Shown here piece after piece: positions 26,809 through 35,508 of a stretch of 61,782 bases of DNA (position 1 is its first letter; every line of letters begins with the position of its first letter). A program made the position numbers and the translations under genes. Origin of the DNA: a bacterium (lineage in GTDB: Bacteria; UBP6; UBA1177); assembly GCA_017961325.1 (NCBI GenBank), contig JAGCXM010000033.1, positions 1 through 61,782 of the forward strand. The letters run 5' to 3'. Below the pieces are notes generated by a model. The model did no database searches. It worked only from the letters and a program-made list of their open reading frames with translations, and was not told the origin of the DNA.

Positions 26809-28674
26809 TTATTTCTTTTCCGAGAGTTCGATATATTCCTCGAATATCGAGTCGTATTGAGCCTTGAGTTTCGCGTATTTTTCGGAAAGTTCCGCCATGT
26901 TGTTTTTGTTTTCTTCGTAGTTCGCCATCTTTTTTTCGATTTCGGCAATCTCGTTTTCAGTTTCCGGAATGAGTTTTTCGAGCTCGGCGAGCCTGATGCG
27001 CTGGGAGTAGGTGAGTTTGGGTGCGTCAGTCTGCAGGGTGCGGGGTTTTACCGCCTCTTCTTTGGGTTTTGCCGCCTTTTTCTGCTCCGCTCTTGAGTTT
27101 TTCCGCTCCTGTTCGATCCATTCGCTCGCTTTGCCGACGAAACTTTCGATGACGCCGTTTCCTCTGAAAATAAGGATCGTGTCGACCGTTCTGTCCAGAA
27201 AATAGCGGTCGTGGCTTACGACGACGATCGGTCCTGCGAAGGAAGAAAGGAAGTCTTCAAGCACCGAAAGCGTTTTGATGTCGAGGTCGTTGGTCGGCTC
27301 GTCGAGAACGATGAAATTGGGGTTATTCATAAGTATAGCGACGAGATAAAGCCTCCGTTTTTCGCCGCCCGAAAGTTTTTCTATCTTCGTGTAGTGGACG
27401 GATGAATCGAACAAAAATTTTTCTAGCATTTGCGATGCCGATATTTTCGAGCCGTCTGCGAGAGTGATGTTTTCGCCTTTCGACTTGACGAAATCGATAA
27501 GCCGCATGTCGGGCGGAAGGTCGCGCGAAGTCTGGTCGAAGTATGAAAATTCGGTGTTTACGCCAAGGTCGTATTCGCCGCTTTTTGCCTGCAGTCTGCC
27601 GGTCAGGATGTCGAGAAAGGTGGTCTTTCCTGTTCCGTTTCCGCCGACTATGCCGAGTCTTGTATCTTTTTTGAACGCAAATGAAAAGTCGTGTAAAATA
27701 GGCGAGTTATTCCAGTCAAAGGATATGCTTTTAAGCTCAAGTATCTTTTTGCCGATCCTTTTTCCCTGGACTGCGAGTTCTATGTTTTTATCCTCTTCGG
27801 GTTTCTCGCGCTGCATCATTTTCTGGATGTTTTCGATGCGGTCTTTCGATTTAGTCGCTCTCGCTCTCGGTCCTCTCGCAAGCCATGCAAGTTCGCGTCT
27901 GAGTATCGCGCGGATGCGTTCTTCATTCGATACAAGTGACTGAAAATATTCAGATTTCTTTTCAAGATAGTAATCATAGCACCCTTTATAGTGAAAGAGG
28001 TCGGAGCCTTCGATCTCGTATATCGAGCTGCACACAGAATCGAGGAAATAGCGGTCGTGCGTCACCATGATGACCGCTTTTTTAGTCTCCTTTAGATACT
28101 CTTCAAGCCAGACGATCGTGTCGATGTCGAGGTGGTTTGTCGGCTCGTCGAGCAGAAGCAGCCCAGAATCCCTGACGATGCACTGCGCTAAAGCCACTTT
28201 TTTCACCATTCCGCCGGAAAGTTCTCCCATTTTCAGAGTGAGGTCGCTGATTCCGAGGCGGGTAAGGATCGCCTTGATCTCGGATTCGTAGCTGCGCACA
28301 TTGAGGGCGTCTATCTTTTCGGAAAGTTCGAGCGCGTTCTCGGTGCCGAACCCGCTGCACGCCATTTCGTAACGCTTGATAAGATTGAGTTTTTCATCGT
28401 TTTCCGAAAATATGTGGTCGGCGATCGTATCGTCCGGTCTCACTTCCGGTATCTGGCTCAAAAACGCGGCACTGACCGACTTGTTTATCGCGACTTTTCC
28501 GCTTTCGGGCTCTTCAAGACCCGCGATGATTTTAAGGAGAGTCGATTTTCCGCAGCCGTTGACACCGATCAGGGCGACTTTTTCGCCGCTTTCGACACCA
28601 AAAGAGATGTTCTGAAAAAGGACTCGTTCAGCTTTAATGCTGGTTACTTCTGAAACTGAAACTACGTTGGGCAT
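26809..28674 (-). CDS. uup: ABC-F family ATPase (Uup-like)
   Basis: A soluble tandem ABC ATPase without membrane domains. The first cassette has [24 protein letters not shown] and [13 protein letters not shown]. The second has [22 protein letters not shown] and [12 protein letters not shown] linker near 240-300 with Arg-rich [12 protein letters not shown] is typical of ABC-F. The C-terminal 90 residues form a coiled coil, which favours Uup over EttA. Uup proteins act on ribosomes or branched DNA intermediates. It starts 10 bp after pfk ends, so the two are co-transcribed. Confidence 0.93.
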   Translation of the reverse strand: MPNVVSVSEVTSIKAERVLFQNISFGVESGEKVALIGVNGCGKSTLLKIIAGLEEPESGKVAINKSVSAAFLSQIPEVRPDDTIADHIFSENDEKLNLIKRYEMACSGFGTENALELSEKIDALNVRSYESEIKAILTRLGISDLTLKMGELSGGMVKKVALAQCIVRDSGLLLLDEPTNHLDIDTIVWLEEYLKETKKAVIMVTHDRYFLDSVCSSIYEIEGSDLFHYKGCYDYYLEKKSEYFQSLVSNEERIRAILRRELAWLARGPRARATKSKDRIENIQKMMQREKPEEDKNIELAVQGKRIGKKILELKSISFDWNNSPILHDFSFAFKKDTRLGIVGGNGTGKTTFLDILTGRLQAKSGEYDLGVNTEFSYFDQTSRDLPPDMRLIDFVKSKGENITLADGSKISASQMLEKFLFDSSVHYTKIEKLSGGEKRRLYLVAILMNNPNFIVLDEPTNDLDIKTLSVLEDFLSSFAGPIVVVSHDRYFLDRTVDTILIFRGNGVIESFVGKASEWIEQERKNSRAEQKKAAKPKEEAVKPRTLQTDAPKLTYSQRIRLAELEKLIPETENEIAEIEKKMANYEENKNNMAELSEKYAKLKAQYDSIFEEYIELSEKK

Positions 28675-28684
28675 GGTTCCACCG

Positions 28685-30046
28685 TTACATCACAGGCGGC
28701 TGACCGGTCTCTTCGAGGACGGAGAGCCAGAGCTGACCGTTGAGGTCTATCTTTTTGCGTTTTGAGGTGGCGAGATCCATCGGGATGTGGATGAACTGTC
28801 CGTTGAGGTATCCTACGACCATGCCGGTTCTGCCGCTCATTCCGGCGTGGACTGCCATCTGGGCTAGCTGCGAGCAGAAAATCGAATCGTTCGGGGTAGG
28901 GGGGCAGGAGCGGATGATGTAACTCGGATCGATGTATTTTATTCCGAAAAGCATTCCTTTTGCGGTGAGGTAGCTTTTGATCTTGTCTTTGATGAAAACG
29001 CCGATGTCGCCCAGTTTCGCGTTGCCCGATGCGTCGTACTGGATTTTTTCAGGGTCTCTGACATATTCCTGGCCGGCTCCTTCTGCTACTACGATGACAC
29101 AGAATTTTTTACGGCGGAGCCTTTTTTCAACTGAATCGAGGAAGCCTCCTTCGCCCGTCATTCTGAAATCCATTTCGGGTATGAGACAGAAATCGACCTG
29201 GTTAGTCGCAAGTGTGGCATTTGCGGCGATGAATCCCGATTCTCTTCCCATGAGTTTGACGATGCCGATACCGTTGTGTATCGAAGTCGCCTCGGTGTAG
29301 GCCGAATTTATCGATTCGCACGCTTCTGAGAATGCCGTTTCGGTTCCGAAGGAGCGTTCCATGTAGTTGATGTCGTTGTCGATAGTCTTCGGGATGCCGA
29401 TGACCGAAATTTTGAGGTTCCTCTTTTCTATCTCGTTGATAAGCGCTATTGCGCCGCGCTGCGTACCGTCTCCGCCTATCGTATAGAGAATGTTAACTCC
29501 GAGTTCGTCGAGTCTGTCGACCATTTTTTCGGCATCCTGATTGCCGCGGCTCGTTCCGATGAAGGTGCCGCCCTGAAGCTGCTTGTTTTCAACCATCGCA
29601 GGAGTCAGGTGCCTGATTTCATAGCCTAATTCCTTCACCAGGCCTGCATAGCCGTAATTGATCCCGAGCGTTCTCTGGTTGTTGTATCTGTAGTAGTTCA
29701 TTACAACGATTCCGCGGATGACTGCATTGAGTCCCGGACAGATGCCGCCGCAGGTAACGACCGCCGAAGTCGTTTCTCCAGGTTCGAAAAAGAGCTTCGT
29801 TCTCGGACCCGCCTTTTCAAACGACGGAACCCTGAGTCCCCGGTTCTGTATTGATTCGACCACGCTTTTGTCAATGAAGGCGAGAACTCTTTCATTTTCG
29901 GGAATCATCTGCGATTCGTATATTTTTTTGTTGGCTGTGAGAGGCGACATGAAATTCTGCTCTCCCAGTTTTTTTATTTCCATGTCGTGCCTGAAAAGCT
30001 CGTAATCCTCTTCGTCAAGTCCTTTTATCTGCGGTATTTCGACCAT
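28685..30046 (-). CDS. pfkA: 6-phosphofructokinase, plant/protist-type ATP-dependent
   Basis: Phosphorylates fructose 6-phosphate in glycolysis. The N-terminus carries [15 protein letters not shown]; the active site shows GGDGT and PKTIDND, and later GRESGFIAA and PEMDF. GGDGT with a Lys in PKTIDND is the pattern of plant and trypanosomatid ATP-PFKs; PPi enzymes usually have GGDDS. So ATP is the likely donor, though PPi use cannot be fully excluded. 453 aa fits this longer group. AAGGAG precedes the ATG. It is in an operon with uup. Confidence 0.92.
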   Translation of the reverse strand: MVEIPQIKGLDEEDYELFRHDMEIKKLGEQNFMSPLTANKKIYESQMIPENERVLAFIDKSVVESIQNRGLRVPSFEKAGPRTKLFFEPGETTSAVVTCGGICPGLNAVIRGIVVMNYYRYNNQRTLGINYGYAGLVKELGYEIRHLTPAMVENKQLQGGTFIGTSRGNQDAEKMVDRLDELGVNILYTIGGDGTQRGAIALINEIEKRNLKISVIGIPKTIDNDINYMERSFGTETAFSEACESINSAYTEATSIHNGIGIVKLMGRESGFIAANATLATNQVDFCLIPEMDFRMTGEGGFLDSVEKRLRRKKFCVIVVAEGAGQEYVRDPEKIQYDASGNAKLGDIGVFIKDKIKSYLTAKGMLFGIKYIDPSYIIRSCPPTPNDSIFCSQLAQMAVHAGMSGRTGMVVGYLNGQFIHIPMDLATSKRKKIDLNGQLWLSVLEETGQPPVM

Positions 30047-30110
30047 TTCTTACTCCTTAAAAATTCTAGAACAAACAAAAAAACAGGGAATCATAATGAT
30101 TTTTCTTTTT

Positions 30111-30138
30111 TTGACAAATCAAAAACACTGTATACGAT
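30111..30138 (+). promoter_or_regulatory. Putative promoter of the secreted 412-aa protein
   Basis: A perfect TTGACA, a 16-nt spacer and TACGAT ending 30 nt before ATG 30169. It may also serve lemA-htpX by readthrough. Confidence 0.55.
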
Positions 30139-30168
30139 TCAACGTTTTATTGATTTTTGGAGACAGCA

Positions 30169-31407
30169 ATGAAAAAGTTATTTTTGACTGTTATCGTTTT
30201 ATTGAATGTTTCGCTTTTTGCGGCAAGTGCATGGCCTTGTTCAGGCGATTCCGAGTGTCCCGAGGGAACGACTTGCGATTCAGCTTCAAGTTCCTGTGTA
30301 ATCGTTAAAGATAGAATCACCGATTATGCCGCAATAACATTGTCGGCCGGTGAAAACAACCCGAATTCGTCAGGTTCCGGAATGATTTTTGTGCCGAATC
30401 CGTCAAACGATCTGGTTTTGGGGCAGCTCGGGGTTAAAGCCTATGCCGGAGACGGTGAAGGAAAACTTTATTTTATACAGGAAATATCCGCCGACATTTC
30501 AGTTTACCCGAGTTTCATCAAATTTGAAGATTTCCGCTTGGTTTACGACGCAAACGGAAATGCAGCAGTCGATTCTTCCGACAAAGTCGTTGCCGACGGA
30601 ACGGTCGAAGGGGCTACCGTTAAATTCGCCGTTTACCAGAAAGATATGTCCTTCAAAATGAATCAAACGGAGAATTTTCTTATGGTTGCGTCATTTTCAA
30701 GCGATACTCCGCTTAATGATTCGAATTCAAGATTCAATGCGGTTATAAAAGGTAAAGATTCCATAGTGGCGAATGCTGCCAAAAAAGTTGATGTGGCTGA
30801 TATCAAGTCAATTTCTTTCCCGTACTTTTCTTTCGAACCGGAAAACGGGTTTTTCCTTTTTGCTTCCGGCAGGCATTTTCCGCGGACAGCTCCTTCTTGG
30901 AAGGAAATGAATAAAGAACAGAACATTATGCATTTGAGATTGAAGGCTCTCGACGGTGCAAACGAGCTTACGTCCCTAACGGTTAATCTCTACGGCAATT
31001 CGGTTGCATTCGGCAGCGGAATCGAAAAAATTTCCCTCTGCACGGACAGAAACAATACAGGCAGCTGCGATGAGGTTGTTGCGGAACTTTCCGATTTTAT
31101 CGAAGGACAGACTAGCGCCGTATTTCAGATTCCTTCCGGTAAGATTGCCTTGAACGACGGAGAGGAGAAATTTCTTGTCATAAAGGCTGACTTGAATTTT
31201 TACAATGGTCAGAATACTCATTTTTATATTACCGATGCCGGCATAACACTGAAAACAAAAAAGAAAATCGCAGGAACACAGATCAAGACCGAAAATTTCA
31301 ACTACAACTGCAGTGAAGAAGATCCGGAATGCCGTTTAAAACCGGAAGACGGTCAGTCTGAAGATGAAGGTGGAGATTCCGGCTGTTCACTGCTTTTTGT
31401 CGATTAA
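30169..31407 (+). CDS. Secreted Cys-module protein of unknown function with Cys near its C-terminus
   Basis: 412 aa; the ATG at 30169 has GGAG upstream, and a TTG at 30157 is in frame. A type I signal peptide (about 1-20, KKLFLTVIVLLNVSLFAASA) precedes CSGDSECPEGTTCDSASSSC, the same small Cys module that opens the lipoproteins at 7.4-13 kb. The body is beta-rich without catalytic motifs. The tail is acidic (EDGQSEDEGGDSG) and ends GCSLLFVD, with a lone Cys seven residues from the end. That resembles a short surface-sorting tail but lacks the helix and basic end of known CTERM signals. Confidence 0.8.
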   Translation: MKKLFLTVIVLLNVSLFAASAWPCSGDSECPEGTTCDSASSSCVIVKDRITDYAAITLSAGENNPNSSGSGMIFVPNPSNDLVLGQLGVKAYAGDGEGKLYFIQEISADISVYPSFIKFEDFRLVYDANGNAAVDSSDKVVADGTVEGATVKFAVYQKDMSFKMNQTENFLMVASFSSDTPLNDSNSRFNAVIKGKDSIVANAAKKVDVADIKSISFPYFSFEPENGFFLFASGRHFPRTAPSWKEMNKEQNIMHLRLKALDGANELTSLTVNLYGNSVAFGSGIEKISLCTDRNNTGSCDEVVAELSDFIEGQTSAVFQIPSGKIALNDGEEKFLVIKADLNFYNGQNTHFYITDAGITLKTKKKIAGTQIKTENFNYNCSEEDPECRLKPEDGQSEDEGGDSGCSLLFVD

Positions 31408-31439
31408 TCATTGTCAACTCATATTTTTAGGAGGAAATC

Positions 31440-32012
31440 ATGGGAATCATTGCTTTTCTTGCAATTTTCTTAGCAGTTGTCGCAGCTTGTGCGATTTTGC
31501 TTTTCACGCTTTACAACAAGCTCGTCGGTCTGCGTAACATTGTCCGCAACTCGTGGAGTCAGATTGACGTTCAGCTCAAGAGACGTTTCGACCTTATTCC
31601 GAACCTTGTCGAGACGGCTAAAGGTTACATGAAACACGAAAACGAAACTTTCGTGAAAGTTACCGAGGCACGTGCTGCTGCAATGTCTGCAATAAACAAG
31701 GGTGATGTCAAGGAAGTAGGTGCGGCAACCGCCAATCTCGACAGCTCGCTTGCAAAAATGATGCTCACGTTTGAAAACTATCCTGAACTCAAGGCCAATC
31801 AGAATTTTATGTCTCTTCAGGAAGAACTTTCTTCAACCGAAAATAAAATCGCTTTTGCGCGTCAGGCTTACAACGACGCCGTTATGATCTACAACAATGC
31901 GGTCGAGATGTTCCCGACTAACATAATTGCCGGAATGTTCAGCTTCAAACAATCAGATTTCTTTGAAATAGAAGATAAGTCAGAAAAGCAGGCTCCGAAA
32001 GTAACATTCTGA
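31440..32012 (+). CDS. lemA: LemA family protein
   Basis: 190 aa with one N-terminal membrane helix (about 2-24), then the LemA helical domain with NSWSQIDVQLKRRFDLIPNLVETAKGYM and ARQAYNDAVMIYNNAVEMFP. GGAGG precedes the ATG. It is directly upstream of the M48 protease gene (15 bp), a common pairing in which LemA is thought to accompany membrane proteolysis. Confidence 0.95.
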   Translation: MGIIAFLAIFLAVVAACAILLFTLYNKLVGLRNIVRNSWSQIDVQLKRRFDLIPNLVETAKGYMKHENETFVKVTEARAAAMSAINKGDVKEVGAATANLDSSLAKMMLTFENYPELKANQNFMSLQEELSSTENKIAFARQAYNDAVMIYNNAVEMFPTNIIAGMFSFKQSDFFEIEDKSEKQAPKVTF

Positions 32013-32027
32013 AATCATTAAATTTTC

Positions 32028-33419
32028 ATGTGGGAACTTATTGAAAGGAATAAACGCAAGTCGCTGATTGTCCTGATTTTGATGTTTGTTTTGATGACCG
32101 CGTTTTCAGGTGCGATCGGTTATGGCATTGAACCTAATTACGGGTTTTACTGGGGTGCGCTTTTCGGAATTCTGATTTGGGCCGTCCAGTCTCTGGTCGC
32201 ATATTTTCTGGGTGACGACATCGTTCTTCACTTCAATATGGCTGTTGTCGTAACTCCGGAAAGTTCGCCGCAGCTCTACAACATCGTTGAAGAGATGAAA
32301 ATCGCTGCCGGACTTGCCGTCATGCCTGAAATCTACATAGTGCAGAGTTCAGGTTTGAACGCCTTTGCAACCGGAATAAGGCCGAATAAAACGGCGATAT
32401 GCGTGACGAGCGGGCTTGTCGAAAACTTGAACAGAGACGAGCTTCAGGGTGTTATAGCTCACGAAATGAGCCACATCCTGAACCGGGATGTTCTCTTTAT
32501 GACGTTCGCCGGAGTCATGCTCGGAACGATCACGATGCTTTCAAACGCACTTCTCAAGGGAACGGTGTTCGCAAATTCCAACAGAAGAAGTTCGCGCAAA
32601 AAAGGAGTCGGTGTCGGCGGACATCCAGCAGTAATTCTCATTCTTCTGCTTCTTGCGATATTTGCGCCGATTCTTGCACGCATTTTCTATTTCACGATTT
32701 CGAAAAAACGGGAATATCTGGCCGATGCGACTGCGGCAAGGCTCACGAGATATCCGATAGGTCTGGCTTCGGCTTTAGACAAAATCGCGAAAAAATCGTC
32801 GGTCAGCTTCGTCAGCAAAATCACCGCTCCGATGTTCATCGTAAATCCGCATTTCACCGGAAGCGACGAAGATTCGTTTTTTTCAGCTTCTACCCATCCG
32901 CCGATTTACAAGAGAATCGCCATTCTGACGCAGCTTCAGCACGGCGGCACTGTCTCTCTGGGAAATTACCAGAAACTTTACGAGAAGGAAGTCGAACACT
33001 CGCAGCTTCTTTCAAATGCCGTTTTAAAAGCCGACACCGGTGAAAAGATCCGGCAGCAGAGCGTTGAGAAAACCGCTCCGGAACAGGCCAAAGCGGTCGA
33101 AGACATCATTCTGGCGAATACGGGCTTCAAAATCCTTACCTGTGAATGCGGTCTTAAAATCAAACTGCCGCCGAGTTCGATGCAGACGGAAGTCAGATGC
33201 CCGCGCTGCAAACGCGGACTCAGTGCAGCCGGAGGCACGCTTGGCACCGCTTCGGAAGGCGGCGAAACCGAACTTGTTTTCAAAAGAATGTCGCTCACCG
33301 CGTGGGAATCCTTTCCGTGCCAGTGCGGAAATTTTACGTTTCAGCTTTCTCCGCTTTTCCGCGGTACCTACGTCATCTGCAAGCGCTGCGGAGCAAAGGT
33401 TAAAATCGAATATCCTTAA
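32028..33419 (+). CDS. htpX: HtpX-like M48 membrane metalloprotease with C-terminal zinc ribbons
   Basis: A zinc protease for damaged membrane proteins. Two N-terminal helices precede the active site HEMSH (AHEMSHILNRD), two more follow, and the third ligand lies in KKREYLADATA. At 463 aa it is well above the roughly 290 aa of E. coli HtpX. The extra C-terminal part carries two Cys pairs each flanked by further Cys: CECG with CPRCKRG, and CQCG with CKRCG. These look like two zinc ribbons. There is no clear ribosome site, so coupling to lemA is likely. Its stop overlaps the lnt stop on the other strand. Confidence 0.93.
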   Translation: MWELIERNKRKSLIVLILMFVLMTAFSGAIGYGIEPNYGFYWGALFGILIWAVQSLVAYFLGDDIVLHFNMAVVVTPESSPQLYNIVEEMKIAAGLAVMPEIYIVQSSGLNAFATGIRPNKTAICVTSGLVENLNRDELQGVIAHEMSHILNRDVLFMTFAGVMLGTITMLSNALLKGTVFANSNRRSSRKKGVGVGGHPAVILILLLLAIFAPILARIFYFTISKKREYLADATAARLTRYPIGLASALDKIAKKSSVSFVSKITAPMFIVNPHFTGSDEDSFFSASTHPPIYKRIAILTQLQHGGTVSLGNYQKLYEKEVEHSQLLSNAVLKADTGEKIRQQSVEKTAPEQAKAVEDIILANTGFKILTCECGLKIKLPPSSMQTEVRCPRCKRGLSAAGGTLGTASEGGETELVFKRMSLTAWESFPCQCGNFTFQLSPLFRGTYVICKRCGAKVKIEYP

Positions 33420-35035
33420 TTTTTTGATTTTTTCTTTCCGGTTCTATCCAACAGGAAAAGCCCCAGAACGATGTAGTTCAGCCAGACGAACCAGTTCCCG
33501 AATTTGATATAAACTGTTTCCTTGTCGTAAAGCGGAACTTTGCGGTTGATTGTAGTTTTTTCAAGAAATCTCGTCGAATTTTCAACGGTTCCGTCTGGCA
33601 GAAGGACTTCGCTGATTCCTACGTTAGCACTTCTGACAATCGTTCTTCCGGTTTCGACTGCGCGGAATGGATAGAACATTCCGTGCTGGAATGTCTCGCT
33701 CGAATTTCCGAACCATGCGTCATTGCTTATATTGACCAATATTTCAGCCCCGTTTCTCACGAAACCGGCGATGTTTTCGCTGAAAGTTCCGTCGTAGCAG
33801 ATGAGTACCGACGCCTTGAAACCGCCGAAATCGTAAACGGTGTATTCGGTTCCGCGGATGAAATCACCCAAATTGCCGGGAACGAGAATCGAAAGCCCGA
33901 TTGAACGCAGAAATTCGCTGTAAGGAAGGTATTCGCCGAAAGGTGCGAGCTTGATTTTCTTATAAATTCTGCGGATTTTCCCGTCCTGAACAAATCCTGC
34001 GGCATTGAAAAAACTCAGTTCTTCGCGGTCGACCATATCCATTCCTACAATCTGATTCTTAAAATCGTATGCCCTGGGAAAATAACGTTCCATAATGTAG
34101 CTGAAGTTCTCAAAACCTACCGGAATCCTGAGGGGCATTGCCGCCTCGTGCCAGACGACAAGGTCGCTGTCTCTATCAAAACTGTTGAGCTGACTGACAA
34201 AAACATCAATCATTTCAAAGACATTTGATTCTTTAGCATTTATGTCGTATTGATTTATGGCGGGCTGCATGAGACCGATTTTTATCTCTTTCGTAGGAAC
34301 TTCCGACTTGAATGAAATCATCTGATAAGCCGAATATGAACAAAGCAGAACAAGAACGGCGACGAGAACCATTCCCTCTCTCCTGTCGTTTTTTCTGAAA
34401 ATCAAAGTGTAAATATAGAGCGAAAACCAGACAATCATAAAAGAAATTATGTATACCGAGCCGAGTGAAGCCCACTGCAGGACAACTTTGTTTGAATACT
34501 GCGAATGTCCGAGCGCAGCCCAGAAGAAATCGACCGGAAAAAATGTGCGTAGAAACTCGACTGCAAGCCAGATAACCGCAATGAACCACGGTTTAAGCGG
34601 CAGAACCGAATCTTCCGGCGCTTTTATCAGATCGCTGAAATCCGAAGTCTTTTCGCTTTTTTTGGCGAAAAAACGGCAGAGAAGAAAAAAGGCAAGCCAG
34701 AAAGTTCCCAGAATAGTGAACATGAGCAGGAGTGCGAGAATGCTTTCCGTAACACCCAGACCGCCGTAAATATTCAGGGAATAGAAAATCCAGTAAAAAA
34801 CGAAGGCGTTTGCAGGAATCGTTATAGCGTAAACCGCCAGAATCTGCTTTTTAAGGGTTGAAAACGAGTTTACGATGTAAAAAAATAGCGGAATGACGGG
34901 AAAAATCAGAAGCCATCCCATAAAATCATGCAGAAAAACGGTGGATGTTTCTCCGGGAATCACGAACGGAAAACTAAGCGCAAAGCAGAAAACAAAGAAA
35001 AGTGATGCTATGAAGAGCTTGGTCTTATCAGGCAT
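33416..35035 (-). CDS. lnt: Apolipoprotein N-acyltransferase Lnt
   Basis: Adds the third acyl chain to lipoproteins in the inner membrane, the last step of lipoprotein maturation in Gram-negative bacteria. Several membrane helices occupy about residues 1-235, then the CN-hydrolase domain shows the Glu in VVWHEAAMPL, the Lys in KIKLAPFGEYLPY and the Cys in LICYDGTF. 539 aa is normal. It ends the pgpH-ybeY-lnt operon, two bases after ybeY. It fits the large number of lipoproteins in the window. Confidence 0.94.
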   Translation of the reverse strand: MPDKTKLFIASLFFVFCFALSFPFVIPGETSTVFLHDFMGWLLIFPVIPLFFYIVNSFSTLKKQILAVYAITIPANAFVFYWIFYSLNIYGGLGVTESILALLLMFTILGTFWLAFFLLCRFFAKKSEKTSDFSDLIKAPEDSVLPLKPWFIAVIWLAVEFLRTFFPVDFFWAALGHSQYSNKVVLQWASLGSVYIISFMIVWFSLYIYTLIFRKNDRREGMVLVAVLVLLCSYSAYQMISFKSEVPTKEIKIGLMQPAINQYDINAKESNVFEMIDVFVSQLNSFDRDSDLVVWHEAAMPLRIPVGFENFSYIMERYFPRAYDFKNQIVGMDMVDREELSFFNAAGFVQDGKIRRIYKKIKLAPFGEYLPYSEFLRSIGLSILVPGNLGDFIRGTEYTVYDFGGFKASVLICYDGTFSENIAGFVRNGAEILVNISNDAWFGNSSETFQHGMFYPFRAVETGRTIVRSANVGISEVLLPDGTVENSTRFLEKTTINRKVPLYDKETVYIKFGNWFVWLNYIVLGLFLLDRTGKKKSKN

Positions 35036-35037
35036 TT

Positions 35038-35508
35038 TTATTCTTCACCGCGGCCTTTCCACTGCGGAAAAAGCTGCTTCATGACGACATTTTCGGCATT
35101 CCGCATCTCTTCCCGCTCCCTTTTTTTGCGGTGGTCGAAACCTAAAAGATGCAGAATTCCGTGGACGACCATGAAAACCATCTCTTCATCAAATGTCGTG
35201 CCGTATTTTTCGGCATGGTTTGCAACAACATCGGTGCAGATGAAGATATCACCTAAAAGATAGGGTGCGAATTCAGCTCCCTCGCCTTCGGAAAAAGCGA
35301 ATGAAATGACGTCGGTTGCTCTGTCTATATGCCTGAAATCATTGTTTATTTCTCTGATTCTTGCTTCGTCCACGAATATTATCGAAACTTCGTAAGGATC
35401 AGTCGTTTTAAGATTTTTATATTTCAAGGCAAAGGTGATTGCCTTTCGCATCGCTGCTTTCAGTGTGCCGGGTGCGTATTCACATTCCGAAAAAAACGCT
35501 GTTTTCAT
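35038..35508 (-). CDS. ybeY: Endoribonuclease YbeY (16S rRNA maturation)
   Basis: A metal-dependent single-strand RNase needed for 16S rRNA 3' end processing and ribosome quality control. The zinc-binding motif HGILHLLGFDH is complete. At 156 aa it has the usual length. Its ATG overlaps the pgpH stop by four bases. Confidence 0.95.
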   Translation of the reverse strand: MKTAFFSECEYAPGTLKAAMRKAITFALKYKNLKTTDPYEVSIIFVDEARIREINNDFRHIDRATDVISFAFSEGEGAEFAPYLLGDIFICTDVVANHAEKYGTTFDEEMVFMVVHGILHLLGFDHRKKREREEMRNAENVVMKQLFPQWKGRGEE

